A stretch of 64,000 nucleotides of DNA, from NCBI RefSeq assembly GCF_964340395.1, contig NC_135561.1, forward strand, positions 18,957,240-19,021,239. The letters are read 5' to 3'. Every line of letters starts with the position of its first letter. The first letter of the stretch is position 1. A program made the position numbers and the translations under genes. A model generated the notes under the pieces. That model did not search any database. It was not told where the DNA came from and saw only the letters and a program-made list of their open reading frames with translations. Positions 49,217 to 63,032 of the stretch are shown here, one piece after another. Source of the DNA: Glandiceps talaboti (Eukaryota > Hemichordata > Enteropneusta > Spengelidae).

Positions 49217-50483
49217 TCAGATTTAAACTGAATGCCTTCCATAAGGATATAGTCTTGCAAGTTCATGATGTATGCAAGAAATTTAGCTCTATATCTGTGA
49301 TTTGTCAAGTCCCAATGAAAGTTAGTTGTCAAAAATGTTGTTCAAATGCCCGCCACGCCTCCTATTCTCAGCACAGGAAAGCTTGCCATCCTCGACTTCA
49401 CTCGGCTTTCGTGATCCCCTACATACCCGGGATATGGCATGTGCGTGTTGAACTTCCTTCTGTCCCACCACGAGTTTACACATTCTCAAGATTTTGTTGA
49501 GTGGCGTGCCCTTGCTGTACACTAATTATATAGAGGTCAATGTATAGGTCACCATTATTGATACATTGTCGCAAAACTTTCTTCGTAGGCTAGGCGAGAC
49601 TTGGTCTATTTTCCATATTTTGACCACACACATTTGGGTATAAATTATAGATTATTACACTTGATAAATATGTGAGGGTGTATTTATATCCTGAGATACA
49701 GAGCTAGATAAATGATTATGAACAAGCCTTGCAACAAACAGTGGTAGTTTGTTATCGACAGAAATCAGAAAAGAACATGGTAAAAAGGAGACGGTTCAAA
49801 GTCAATATAATACTTCCTAAACTTCTAATCGAAAATCTAAAAAGACACGATTTCTCTTTATTCATCTGCGCGTCAGTGTGTGCAATTTGAAAATGATAAG
49901 TCCATATTTGACGAAATTGAAACGATGATAAATATTTCACCTGTTTGTGAACTCTGCACTCATTGTAAACCTATTTTAAGGCCAAGAAAAAACAATTGTT
50001 TTCTGGTGAGTTTGAATCACTTCAATACCCTGCCTCGGTCTTCTTTTTTCTCATGTTTGTGCAGCCAATGCAGAGTGCAGATCCAAGGGAAACAAAATAA
50101 GGTTGGCACTAAACCCTGAAAACAGAGTCTTTCTCACTAGTGTAGAGCACGAGTATAAAGTTGGCGTCAGATTCAGATTCGAATCTGAGGCCATCTGACG
50201 CTCAATATAATGTTCATAAGATAATGCTACCTGAATCTGAATCTGATGCCAACTTTATACTCGTTCGGTAGATTAATTACTCAAATTGTTCATTAATATT
50301 CATCATATTATGATCAAAACCTAATCAGTTCTGGCCATTACCCTACGGAACATGTCTATGAAATTTCGTTTGAATTGATGCAGCCGTTTTTTCGGATCTC
50401 TTGATACAGACACACACACACGTGCGCGTGCGCACAGACACACAGACTTCATCGGTATATTATAACCTTCCTTATGGAAGGTA
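49217..50483 (-). mobile_element. Helentron/DINE-like element, right-arm copy
   Basis: Mirror of 45570-46836 with the same termini and no visible lesions between the copies. Confidence 0.6.
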
Positions 50484-50743
50484 AAATTGATGAATTCTTG
50501 TGAAAGTTACGGCGAGGTGAAAATGCCCCAAATACGGCTGGTGAGGACTTGCACTGAGCCGGTCACACGGAGGCTCACAGCATAATGAGCTATCTTGTTT
50601 TTACCCATTATGCTCTGTGCCCACTCCGGCCTCCTCTGATCTGATTGAACTGAAATGCATATGTTGTTTTGCTTGCACCAATTAATTGCATAGCTAATCT
50701 CAAGTTCATGCATTTTAGTTTTCATTCATATAAGTTGAATTGA

Positions 50744-51929
50744 TATTTGCTCATAAATACTCATACCTCTCAACTCCTGAGTCTATTACATATATATGCC
50801 GCCAGCTATTTGTATCATGGGAGTATAATTGCATATATTATCATAATGGTCATTCAGTCGTCCTGACGTACACACTCTATTATCATCACTTCATTTTGCC
50901 AGAGTGTTATCTACTGAACAGTTCATCGCACGGGATTCACGATCTAAGACGACAGCATATTACCTATCTACATAATTACGCGTCTTCACTAAATAGGATA
51001 TCTGAAGTACTTAATCAGGATAAGTATACACTATAAAGTTATGGAATCATTCGGTGTAGCTATGAATAACACAACGGATGGACACATCTATCATGTTCCC
51101 AATGAATTCCTTTCAAATTTCGACATTCTATTTGTGGTATGCGTTGTCATTGCAATCGTCGTCGGTGTAATTGCAAATGGAACAGTTATTGGTGTTGTTA
51201 TCAAAATGAGAGAAGAGCGCACTGTGTCAAGCGTGTATGTAGCTAGTCTTGCAGTCACAGATTTAATCTACCTCGTGGTGTGCGCTAGTTCAACAGCACA
51301 CTATTATGTTTCTTCAAATTGGACATGGGGTGATTTTATTTGCTCATAAATACTCATACCTCTCAACTCCTGAGTCTATTACATATATATGCCGCCAGCT
51401 ATTTGTATCATGGGAGTATAATTGCATATATTATCATAATGGTCATTCAGTCGTCCTGACGTACACACTCTATTATCATCACTTCATTTTGCCAGAGTGT
51501 TATCTACTGAACAGTTCATCGCACGGGATTCACGATCTAAGACGACAGCATATTACCTATCTACATAATTACGCGTCTTCACTAAATAGGATATCTGAAG
51601 TACTTAATCAGGATAAGTATACACTATAAAGTTATGGAATCATTCGGTGTAGCTATGAATAACACAACGGATGGACACATCTATCATGTTCCCAATGAAT
51701 TCCTTTCAAATTTCGACATTCTATTTGTGGTATGCGTTGTCATTGCAATCGTCGTCGGTGTAATTGCAAATGGAACAGTTATTGGTGTTGTTATCAAAAT
51801 GAGAGAAGAGCGCACTGTGTCAAGCGTGTATGTAGCTAGTCTTGCAGTCACAGATTTAATCTACCTCGTGGTGTGCGCTAGTTCAACAGCACACTATTAT
51901 GTTTCTTCAAATTGGACATGGGGTGATTT
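50744..51929 (+). repeat. 593-bp tandem duplication specific to the right arm
   Basis: TTTGCTCATAAATACTCATA recurs at an offset of 593 bp (from about 50745 to about 51338). The junction joins exon 1 sequence GGGGTGATTTTA to upstream sequence TTTGCTCATAAA with a few bases of microhomology. The left arm has a single copy. Confidence 0.93.
51041..51336 (+). pseudogene. Truncated extra exon 1 of the right receptor gene
   Basis: Identical to residues 1-98 of the receptor but cut before C101 and the splice donor by the 593-bp duplication junction. The frame runs a few codons into duplicated upstream sequence and stops. It lacks a donor, so it cannot form a normal transcript. It could act as an upstream open frame if the promoter lies before it. 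Confidence 0.85.
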
Positions 51930-51960
51930 TATGTGCTGGTTTATAGGATATATGCAATAT
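51634..51960 (+). CDS. Right receptor exon 1
   Basis: 109 codons, ending MQY at a GTAAGT donor, phase 0. Confidence 0.87.
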
Positions 51961-54384
51961 GTAAGTATGCTAGTTGTAATTTTATACTTTCAACTAAAAA
52001 AGCAGAGCAAACCTTTGTTTTTGGTCTTTCGTGACACTATTAACTAAATAGATGTCTTAGATTTGCTGCTTGCAATATTGATATCCTCTTATTCAGTAGC
52101 TTCCATATGCCTATCTACACATTATAACGTTTAGGCCAACTGTGGAACATTTCAACCGATGTCTATCAAGTCATCATACTTCGATATTCCAGCCTGGCCA
52201 TCGATCCCATCTGCGTACCTACCATAAATATAGTAACATGTTTTAGAAATATGAAAACAATGTAACGATATTTACAGCAGGGGGGGCACGATACCTACCA
52301 CGTGATATGGTTTGACCCCTAGAACAATAGACCGTGACCCCGCTGCACTACAACTTAGTACAAGCGAGTATTTCCCGTTTTTCAATGAATTTTGAGTGTA
52401 TATGTAAATAATTTCTCAAGATAAATTCCACATTTGTTGTAAAGCTATAAAGCATCATCCCAAACTGCTTAAATAATATCAAAAACGTCCAGTTGTGAAA
52501 TTATTTATGTTCGAATGCAGGAGACAGGTCAAACTACTTAGTCAGAGCTTTCGGCGAACGCTATTTTCCGATGGTTTTTTCACAGAAGAACACCATGTAT
52601 TCAATGAAAAAAATCAACATTTATACATTTTGATTCATGATATTTACGTTATATCTTGCCACCACTAAATGCTCCACGAATAATGACTATACGGCAGCGT
52701 CAAAGACTAGTCGAAACTGTCTTAATTTCAAGATGGCGACGCACGCCTCGTCATATTCCTATAAGGGGTGGACCATTTGATAACCTGGGGGGGGGGGCTT
52801 GGAAGATTTCGGGGGAATAAAAGATGCCAAGTGGAAAAAAAATCCGGATATGAGTGGGTGATGGAAAAAAAAAGATGGACCACTGCTTCTAGAAAAAAAA
52901 ATATCTTGATAGGGAAATGATGCACAGGTTTGAGTATACTGTTCAACCTGCTCGTACCTCTCCAACCAGGACACTTGTCAAATCATGACAAACAGTTTCA
53001 AACACGTCAGGGACCAGTCAGTTTCGTTAGGGCGGCCCTTTTTATTTTTCTGTTTCTCATCTCCCGACCGACCCTAATTTGCAGCTCCGACATCAGAAAA
53101 AAAAAAGTTTTTTTATTTCCGACCGACCCCTGAGCACAGCAAATTTGTAAGGTTCCCCATGGCGTCTTAGGCCAGTTCTGCCGAGGCCACGACCTTGCGA
53201 CATTGGCCCCCTAAAATTACAAATGAAGCAATAATTTTCCCACCTTGCGTCGCTTTGGCGCATTCATTTTACGGCAGACATCAAAATTATCTAAGTCCAC
53301 GGCCGGACCAGGCTAGGCTCTGACTCGACGTGAATCCCACAAGAAGTAATATAAGTTATAGTGACAACGCGCAGTTCTATTGTTAACATAAAAAATGCCA
53401 CAAAATGATCAACTTTGATAAACTTGATCTACAAATTAAAATATTAGAGGGAGTAGATGAGACGTCGAAATGGACGTCTCTCCTCACATGTTTTGTCTAC
53501 TGTCACTGTCGTGACCTCTGACCTACTCACTGACGTGTGCGAAACACTGAACTTGCTACCGGAAATCTATCTGCCATGCCACAGCTCAGAAGCCTTCGTG
53601 AACCAAATTTATGGGACAGGTTGTGAATTTCATTTGTTGATGGGTTAAATTAAATGAGTACAAGTTATTTTAATTCCGAAAAAGCTGTGTTAGGGGATCG
53701 TGTTGCATGATGTTGACAGTGCTAGTGACACATGTGAATGTTGGGCACTGAATCAATGCGTAATCACTGGCATGGCCGGGCCACTATAGACCGCCGATGC
53801 ATGTGCGCCCGGTCAGACATGAAGAACGAACTTGTTGTGCAAATCAGAAAAAAATTAATGTAATATTTACAGAGCATCCCAACTTTGACTTTGTTGATAG
53901 TTTTAGTTAAAGATTCAAGTTCTGAGTTTCAAGGACACCTAGTGTCAGCTTTCCGTATCATTGCAAGTTTACGGTACGTAACTATGCTGTCATTTGATAT
54001 AGCAGGACCAAATCATGATACACAGCCAGTAACGGTTAATTAATAAAAAAAATTATTTTAAAGTTTGTTTGACTATTATTTGTAAGTTTTCGTTCACATT
54101 TGGTACTATTTAAAGTCAGGGATTTTTTTCTTCAAAATGTCATGAATTTGAAGAGGGAATGATAAACACAGCAGTGTACTAACAATTTTAAAAATGAAAC
54201 AAGTGGTTACAAGTTTAGGATTTCTCAAAGTTTTTATTCAATCATATGTTCACTGTGACTTATTTTGAAGTTCATTGTCCTTGTCTGAAAAAAGGGAATT
54301 ATAAATTTGAGCACTGCTATTCATTGATATTCAGATTAAAAATTGTGACTACCTGGCTGTCCAATCTTTCTAAACAATATATCA

Positions 54385-54431
<47 letters not shown>

Positions 54432-56020
54432 CTTAAAATTACATAATCTTAATTGCCTTCTTTTTATAAGGTGTAATGTGTAGTACACAATTTTCAAAAA
54501 ATAGCTCACTGAGAACTGTTATTATGAATGGAATTTTTTTATGTAGTTAGGTAATGGTCTATACGTAATGGAATATCTCAGACCACAGTATCTCTATAGT
54601 GGTCTGAGATAATTTATATGAATATTTCATAGACAATAATAATTGACCCTACTCCCTGTCAAATGACACCACTTTTTGGAACCAAGGGGCCTGTGTCCCC
54701 ATGTCCCCATTTGTTGGAAACCTTGGCAGAACACCGCCGTCTAACCCCCCCCCCTCTCACCCACCCCACCCCCTTTGTTACGTCAGAGCAGCATGTGTCT
54801 TTCATCATGGCAGAAGCCGTTGAGGTTTGATGAGGGACAGGGCTCAAAATTAATACTGTCACGCGGTACATTTTGCTCCAATGTAATAATAGCTCAGAAT
54901 ATTTCCATCATTTTCAAAATTATACTTAAAATTGGTAAAAGTCATACTGCATTCCTAATTTCTTGACCAGTTTTTAGCTTTAAATCAGTTGTATTATCAG
55001 GGAAATGACCGACTCCATAGCGTTTCATGACCCATGACATGTATGACCTTTGAAGACATTCCGATGTTTACATTATTACTTTTAATTACTTTTAAACAGT
55101 AAATCCCAAAGGGGTTCTGAGTTCTAGAAATGTTTGACATGCTATCTGGTGGATTATTTTGACAAGTTCACACTGAAGAAATATGTTTCATAGAAGTAAT
55201 GGTTTAAATAAATAAAAATTCATCTCGCACACTGATCACAATCACGTAAGTGTTTCAAAAAGTTACATACTAAAGTTCAAATTGGATAACTTGAAAACAT
55301 TGTTAGTGATGGCAATGCCACTTTGATTAATAGGACGAATGTATTAGTACTCCTGATAAAATCACACAATAGTTCACGGCTACAGATATACACCCATCAG
55401 GATGATAAGTATTTAATCATCTTCTTACAAAGTTGTTCTACAGACTTGTCAACCTTGCTAAAATGAAGGAAAGAGACTTGTAACATGGAATTCAATAAAG
55501 AGAAGAGAAATGAAGCTGTATAGAGACTAACAGGACAGAAAGGACAGAGAATAGAACTGAAAAAATACATTTTTTTTTCTTGCCCCCCTTTTTTTTTTAT
55601 TTCGCCCGCCCGACCCGCCTGACTTCCATTGGAGATGAGAAACAAACAAAAAAAACCCTCACCCTTAGCCTGTGGTACATATATATATTTGTTCTTGTCT
55701 CTGTTTCTTTCATGAATGGTTTAAATATTACTTCATGTAAGGGTTCAAACATAACTATACATACAATTATACATATAATACATGTATTACCTAGCTACCA
55801 CACTAGTTATATGTAATTTTTTGGCTGTTTCACAATCAGTGCTTCACTTATCTTGCACTTTGGGGCAAAAGTGAACTTGACTGTTTTGTAACAGTAATCT
55901 TCATACTATTACTATTGGATAGTTTATAAAAGAACTTAATTATTGTCTGAAAGTGTCTGTGAATGGCCTAAACATTGCCTTTAGAAGTAAAAATCCTCCA
56001 GGGCCCTAGACCCCCCCCCC

Positions 56021-56071
<51 letters not shown>

Positions 56072-58196
56072 GAGGTACACATATTCCAGTCTCAAAGCTC
56101 TTCCTCTACAGCTTACTGTCAGATGCTATGAAACTTTATTCATGGGGTCAGTGACTTTTTGTTGGCCCAATGGAAAATAACACTGACACCCCCCATCCCC
56201 CCAAGCTGGAGAAACTGACCGGTCTATCTAAATGTCTGAGCTCACCAATCAAGTTTCCGATTTGTATTTTCAGTGTGTCATCATACCATGGCATAAAAAC
56301 TGTCAATGATGTTTATTTAATTGAAAATCAAATATGTATGAAATATGTAGTTTTCTAAATAAAATCTGTGTGTGATAGAACAGCATCTTTTTACTCTCTG
56401 TATTACCCTGTGTGAAAACCAAACAGAAAATTGTGGCAACAAATGTAGGCGTTCAACGTTGACGTAAAAAAAATCCGGATATCTCAAAGAAGCAAAGAAA
56501 AAAAAAGTTGCCAGCATAGGCGAAGGAGAAAAAAAATAATTCTCAGGCAAGCAGGTGGGGAAAAAATAATGACTCTCCACCAATCTTCCAAGCCCCCCCC
56601 CCCAGGATATCGAATGGTCTACCCCTAATGTAACGTTGTACTAGTAATAGTACCATACACTTTCGAACAAACCACTTTGCCAGAAATGCTGTTATAAATA
56701 CAAAAAAAAACACCGTAAATCTCACATTTTTATTTTATTTTATATAATTCATTTTTTCGTGTCATTGTCGTATAACTAGGGCCACCCTGGATACATTATG
56801 CAGCGATCACATATAAAATTTCTTGCGGGAGTACTCCTCACACTCTCTGCAAGAAATGCGTCGAAGGCACAACCACTTTCATTTCACTGGGAACAGCACG
56901 TATCTGAAACAATATACATGTAAAAATGTTAAACAACTACATAGTTTACTTGTCGACACGAGTGAAACTTCATTTTTCAGTAAGTATGGCAAGACAGAGA
57001 ACCCAGAAAGAACGTAAACTTATGGGCGTTAGACCGGGTGCGGTACGTTATGCCAGGCGTAGTGCACTGATCATCTGACCTCGAGCTTGCACACTAGCGT
57101 ACCAGACGTAGACGTCGCTTGCTGGACGTTGAATGTCACAACTATCACAGTCATTAATTATCAATGGACATGTAGGTATCCAACAAATGCTGCCTTGAAG
57201 TTGATTCTAGAAAATGGAATATCCATGTGCTTTTTTCATTTTGGTAAAAACGCGACCGCGACCTACCGTACCGAACTACAAATACAATGAACTGTAGGCC
57301 GGCATGTACACGTACGGTACGGTATACACGGTCACGTCGCTGAATACTTTTCGATCTGATTTGGTACCAGTACACATAATAAATTACGATGGCAAAAATA
57401 AAGGAAAGACGAATTTAAAACGTATGAAACGTGAAAATGTACGTACCTTGTCAATCTGTTGTCAACAGCGAATTTGTATCCAGCAGTACACAGTGCTAGG
57501 GGTAGGCAGGAAGTGCACTCGACAGTGTATCAATACTGAATGAGCTTCATTGCGCTGACGCGATAGCGTGTCACGTGACTGGCATCGTCCCCCCCCCCCC
57601 TGATTTACAGTGTCGCATTCAGAGATCATTAAGTTATCTTTATACCAATTATAACTTAATGCTTTTGGATACAAAACTTAACAGTCAAATTATACATCCC
57701 CTTCTTTATTCGTGAACTCGTCTTCATTGTAAGAGTAACCACGACTATAACACTTGAATGTTTGCTTGATAAATTAGGTTTCATCTCCACTTTTATTTCA
57801 CAAAGGTCACAGTTCAAGCTACAGCATTAACACTAATGGTGGTTATGACTGATAGATGTTATGTTATCACCAATCCATTGAAAACATTACACAGGAGAAA
57901 ACGGAATGCCGTTATCATTGCGCTATGTGTGTGGATATGTGAGTAGAATTTCACAGTAATTGAGTTCTTTTAACATTAGGTGATTTATGATTTGTTTCTA
58001 TTTTTGCTGAGGAATGTACCTGATAGCACTGTATCTAATGGCATACAGTTCCCACGTACAGCCTCACATACAATAAGCTCACTACACAAACATATTAATC
58101 GTGTATCCCGATGGGGCAATACTGAATGTCTATTATTCTACAGTTTTGGGTTAATTATCCCGACCAGTGGGTATTCCTAAACTGACACCTGTCTAG

Positions 58197-58278
<82 letters not shown>

Positions 58279-59005
58279 CTTAATGATAATATTGTTTTGA
58301 TTCGTTAAACTCATGTTATGCTGCGCAGTGCGCAACCGCTATCATGGGGTAGAAAGTCAACGTCACATTCAAGCTAAACCTTATGACTTATCTGTATTTT
58401 AGCAATGTAAGGTATATTGTCTAAGCGATATCTCTTCTCTCAATTGCTTGTGTTCTATTCTCAATTCTTCAGGTTCTTTGATAGCACATATTCCTGTAGG
58501 TCTTTATACAACAGTTGTCATCGACAGCAGTGAATCGTTTTGCCGAAGAATATTTCCATCACAGCTTCGACATGTCATCTACGAGATATATACCGTAATT
58601 TGTACATTTGGCATCACTATTATCTTTTTCCTTGTCACTTCAATAATTATCATCAAGAAAGCAAGAAGTCGAGAAATAGAAACTCTTTCTACACACAATA
58701 GACTTATTGCCAATCGAAAATGGAAAGTGACCAAAATGATGATGGTCGTAACTTTGTTGTTCATTTTGCTTTGGGGTCCTCTACATGTTATGAACCTATG
58801 GATGATCACTGACTCACGCTATCCTTACAGCTCTATTAAAGTTTATAGATTTCGCCAGTTTACTCTGTTGTGCGCTTATACCAACTCGTGTGTCAATCCG
58901 TTTGTTTATGCCTTGTCTGGGGGACACTATCGTCATTTTCTATCATGGAAATGTACTTCAAAGAAACAAAGGTCTAGGTTTAGTGTCACTGGCACAACAG
59001 TTTAA
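51634..59005 (+). CDS. Kisspeptin-receptor-like GPCR, right copy (three exons)
   Basis: The join 51634-51960, 57806-57938, 58473-59005 gives 993 nt and 330 residues, identical in protein sequence to the left copy. Start chosen: the ATG opening MESFGVAMNN, the second of two tandem copies, because only this copy retains the GTAAGT donor. Introns are 5,845 bp and 534 bp. Seen: seven hydrophobic segments; D74 in TM2; C101 and C177 as the likely extracellular disulfide; TDRC at the TM3 end; WGP at 254-256; NPFVY at 295-299; a basic short tail with C314. Role by family: Gq-type neuropeptide receptor of the kisspeptin/galanin group. The head-to-head partner is 19826-45012. A two-exon alternative skipping 57806-57938 would shift the frame, which supports the three-exon model. 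Confidence 0.87.
51961..57805. other. Right receptor intron 1 (empty-site allele)
   Basis: Mirror of the left intron without the 17.8-kb element. Contains (TA)n 54388-54431, family B copy B3 (54577-54608), (CA)n about 56024-56070 and poly-C runs near 54747, 56012, 56594 and 57590. No exon is recognised. Confidence 0.7.
54577..54608. repeat. Family B micro-palindrome, right-arm copy of B3
   Basis: Starts CTCAGACCACAG and ends TAGTGGTCTGAG. It sits 22 bp to the right of the empty TTA target site. Confidence 0.7.
57806..57938 (+). CDS. Right receptor exon 2
   Basis: 133 nt after a TTTCACAAAG acceptor and before a GTGAGT donor. Carries TM3, the TDRC motif and most of TM4. Confidence 0.87.
58198..58276. 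repeat. (TA)n microsatellite in receptor intron 2
   Basis: About 39 TA units; mirror of 20555-20638. Confidence 0.95.
58473..59005 (+). CDS. Right receptor exon 3
   Basis: Acceptor TTCTTCAG at 58465-58472. Completes codon 154 and encodes TM4 to the C-terminus, with the stop TAA at 59003-59005. Confidence 0.9.
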
Positions 59006-60607
59006 ATTTATCATACCTGTAGTCTTGTGATCTAGAGGTAGCTGACGTTATTTTAGCGATTACAACTCACATTAGTGATTTCTTGAATTTTGCTCGCCGT
59101 CAAGTCTAACCAAAATACTTGGCACATATATATTTGAAGCTCCGCCCAAGCACACAGTCAAGCACAAAAGTCTGACGATGTTGAAAAGAAAAGTCTGAAA
59201 ATGGATAAAGACTTCTTTATTGTTACTGTTGGGTCTGTGTTCGTCTATGGCTTGTCCGTTCCAATAGTAAACTCCTTACATTAAACACTGAATTCCACAC
59301 GCCTCGGTATCTGAATCTTCGTTAGGACCTAGGGAAAAATTCACTAAAACGCAAGATTTATGTTCGATGCAAGTAAATATACACATACCAGTTCATGGGT
59401 GAGGTTCAATTCAGTTCTTCAAGTTACTTACAGTCAAAATACCAATGCTCTCTTTTGCATGTGAATTGCCCCTGATTGCACAGGGGCAAAGAGTTCAGTT
59501 CAACAGTCTCCTTCCAAGTCTGAACAAACCAGACCATCATAGAACTAGCTTCGTGTATATCTAAATTCCCTCTTTTATTCAAATTCAAAATCAGAATCTC
59601 TCCATTCCATAATTAGTGAACAATCTTTTTGAATCAAACAATCACTTTTTTCCCTATTAAGAAAATGTTTATAAAATACAGTTAATTAGATTTAGAAAAT
59701 AACAGCCCAATAACACCCATATCAATACACCAGCTGATAATATCTAACTTGTAATTTATTAGTTAATGTGACACTCGTGAATTCTACGTAATGACATAGA
59801 ACAACGTGACCCGACTTATCGTGACGTCCCATTAATCAATTGAACCCTACAGGTGTGTTTTTGTTTTCACTTGATTCTCGTTTGTTTAAATTCCAATAAA
59901 ACACCTGTAACATTATGTATGCATTTTTGCCAAATCAGAACTATATCTCAAATCATATTTTGACCCAATTATCACCAGACAGCTGTGACCATGCATTTGG
60001 CCAACCAGGTTCTGTGCATGAGGAATATCATGCCAACACTGCATGTTCTAATCGTGGTGGATAGCCTTGATGTTGAGCGAAATTAAAACTTAATAGTATG
60101 CACTGTTATTGATCATGAAATAACGTTAGCCATCTCTCGAGACTAGGCTAGAAGTTTAGTTTAAATTGTCTGACACTGCATGTCCTAAAGACGACTGTAC
60201 ACTCAGAATTGTATTCTATTTGTTCGCACGTGATAATCTATAGTAAATCCAATAGTTTTCTTGTCACATTCTGCTTTATTAGTAATTAAATAGATGATGT
60301 AAATTTGATCATTTATATCATACTTTGTATTTCAAAAATTAGATATTATGTATTGTTATGAACTTTCAAATTCAAGCCATTACATATTGTAAATAATAGG
60401 CTACATGTTACGTCCACGTATTTACTATACGTAACAGTTAATTGGTAATGGACAGTCACAGTAACTACTGTTTGAATTATTAAATTAGATATTGTGAATG
60501 TATGTTACATGAGAAAAGTATATTCTGTTTTACTTAATTACTGAATGACATGTTTTGAGGTTATAATCTACTTTATATGGGAGTCTGATGAGATTATGTT
60601 TCTATTA
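59006..60607. other. 3' flank of right receptor gene
   Basis: Mirror of 18224-19825. No gene is recognised. Confidence 0.5.
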
Positions 60608-60688
60608 TTTGTTTGTTTGTTTGTTTGTTTGTTTGTTTGTTTGTTTGTTTGTTTGTTTGTTTGTTAGTTTGTTTGTTTGTTTGTTTAA
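60608..60688. repeat. (GTTT)n microsatellite
   Basis: Mirror of 18142-18223. Confidence 0.95.
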
Positions 60689-61484
60689 TAGAAAGGAGTC
60701 TTGGCAATTATGAACAAGATTGGATGAAACATGACAAACATTATGGCTTTAGAGGTTAGATATTTGCATGATAGCCATGTATATCATGATAACCTAAACA
60801 AGTGAATTAAAAACAATTAGGACTATTTGCATTCTTTGAGAGTTGTATTGGAATTAGATAAGCAATTGCTTTAACTTCTGTTATACTTTATACGTCATTA
60901 CTCATTGACTATTATATAACGATGTATTTGTAAGAGCCTGTACTACTCATTTCGATCAAAATAAATATGTATTGTACTGTCTGATTGTCTGTGTGTCTGT
61001 GTCTACTTTCCTACAGGGGTTTGTTCGTTTTAAGTGCCATATTTTCTCCGGCTCTCTATCTGCTTAACATATTAATAATAATAATTATAGTAATAATAGC
61101 ACTTGTAAAGCGCCATAAATCATAAAAGGTAATATGCACTGAAACACTACAAAAGCAATTAAAACTACTAGTGGAAAACATACTAAAAGAGTCTCAGAGT
61201 TCACTGACAATTTAAAGAGTCCCATGTAATCCTTATTCTAGGGATATCACGTGTTTACTATCGTCTGCCATATTCCAGCAAGCCGCGCAGAATAGGGCTG
61301 TGTTCAATTTCTATCGTCATTCACAGCTTCTTGAGGTATGTTGCAAGTATTTTTTCATGGACACAGTAGTATAAATAATTGCTGACAAAGATGTAATTTG
61401 AAAGATAATATCAAGTCTACGTTGTAGTCCGTCAGTGTCGCTCAACTGTTCGGCCTAGTATATCATTTTGCATCTGTAATAGGC

Positions 61485-61517
61485 GAAATGTACGTTACAA
61501 AAGGTAACGTACATTTC
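61485..61517. repeat. Perfect 33-bp palindrome, right-arm copy
   Basis: Mirror of 17314-17346 with the same 14-bp stem. Confidence 0.85.
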
Positions 61518-61658
61518 AGACAAAATAGTGTTACATTCACAAGTGTCTGTAATGTTTATTTTCAAATAAATTTCCACGGATAAATTTTCAGAACTCTCTC
61601 TAATGATTATATAACAAAGTCGTGGTGAACAAAAGTAAATACACTCATTTTTATTACA

Positions 61659-62991
61659 TTCCATAAGGAAGGTGATAATATACTGATGAAGTCTGTGTGT
61701 CTGTGTGTGTGTGTCTGTATCGCCATTTCCGACAAAACGGCTGTATCAATTCAAAACGAAATTACATAGACATGTTCCTTAGGGTAATGGCCAGAACTGA
61801 TTAGGTTTTGGTAATAATCTGATGAATATTAATGACCAATTTGAGTAATTAATCGATCGAACGAGTATAAAGTTGGCATCAGATTCAGATTCAGATTCAG
61901 ATTCAGGTAGTGGTATCTTATGAATGTTATATTGAGTGTCAGATGGCCTCAGATCCGAATCTGAATCTGATTCCAACTTTATACTCGTGCTCTACACTAC
62001 TGAGAAAGACTCTGTTTTGATGGGTTTCATGCCAACCTTATTTTGTGTTTCCCTTGGATCTGCACTCTGCATTGGCTGCACAAACACAAGAAAAAAGAAT
62101 ACGGAGGCAGTCAGATGGCCTCAGATCTGAATCTGACGCCAACTTTATACTCATGCTCTACACTACTGAGAAAGACTCTGTTTTGAGGGGTATCATGCCA
62201 ACCTTATTTTGTGTTTTCCTTGGATCTGCACTCTGCATTGGCTGCACAAACATGGGAAAAAAGAATACCGGGGCAGTCAGATGGCCTCAGATCCGAATCT
62301 GAATCTGACGCCAACTTTATACTCATGCTCTACACTACTGAGAAAGACTCTGTTTTCAGGGTTTTGTGCCAACCTTATTTTGTTTCCCTTGGATCTGCAC
62401 TCTGCATTGGCTGCACAAACACGAGAAAAAAGAAGGATATTTAAGTGATTAAAACTCACCAGAAAACAATTTTTCTTCTTGGCCTTAAAATAGGTTTACA
62501 ATGAGCACGGGGTTCACAAGCAGGTGAAATATTTATCATCGTTTAAATTTCTATATTTCAGTCGATTATTTTTCGTTAAAGTTACACTGTAGTGAAAATA
62601 GAGGCCTTGAATTGAAGCAGGCCTGCGCCAGTTCTCGTCTTACTATATAAATTATAATGCTTGTTATTTGCTGCAAAAGGTCCACACAAATTGAAGACGT
62701 TACGTAGCATAAGTGAAAAATCGAAAACGATAGAGTTTTGGTTATTCATGCAATACAGTTACTGTGAAAGTTTTGTGTACATACAACACAAACTGAAAAA
62801 TTGAACCAAAGAGTAGAAGCAGGTAACACATCCACTTTTATAAGATGCTGTACGTGCGTGGCCTTAAAATAGGTTTACAATGAGCGAAGAGTTCACAAAC
62901 AGGTGAAATATTTATCATCGTTTCAATTTCGTTAAATATGGACTTATCATTTTCAAATTTCACACACTGATGCGCAGATGAATAAAGAGAA
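61659..62991 (-). repeat. Interspersed repeat with 167-bp tandem array, right-arm copy
   Basis: Mirror of 15840-17172; the three tandem units lie at about 61936-62435. Minus and plus short frames over it are by-products. Confidence 0.7.
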
Positions 62992-63032
62992 ATCGTGTTA
63001 TTTTCGATTTTCGATTAGAAGTTTAAGAAGGA

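Noticed and set aside
49093-49500. 135-codon open frame (also 46553-46960 on minus)
   Set aside because: It lies across the border of the interspersed element at 49217-50483 and runs into repeat sequence. It shows no recognisable family features and is probably fortuitous.
50740-51036. 98-codon open frame just upstream of receptor exon 1 (also 45017-45313 on minus)
   Set aside because: It ends 4 bp before the receptor ATG in a different frame and has no domain features. Its apparent conservation only reflects the duplicated arms. Mentioned as 5' flank, not called a gene.
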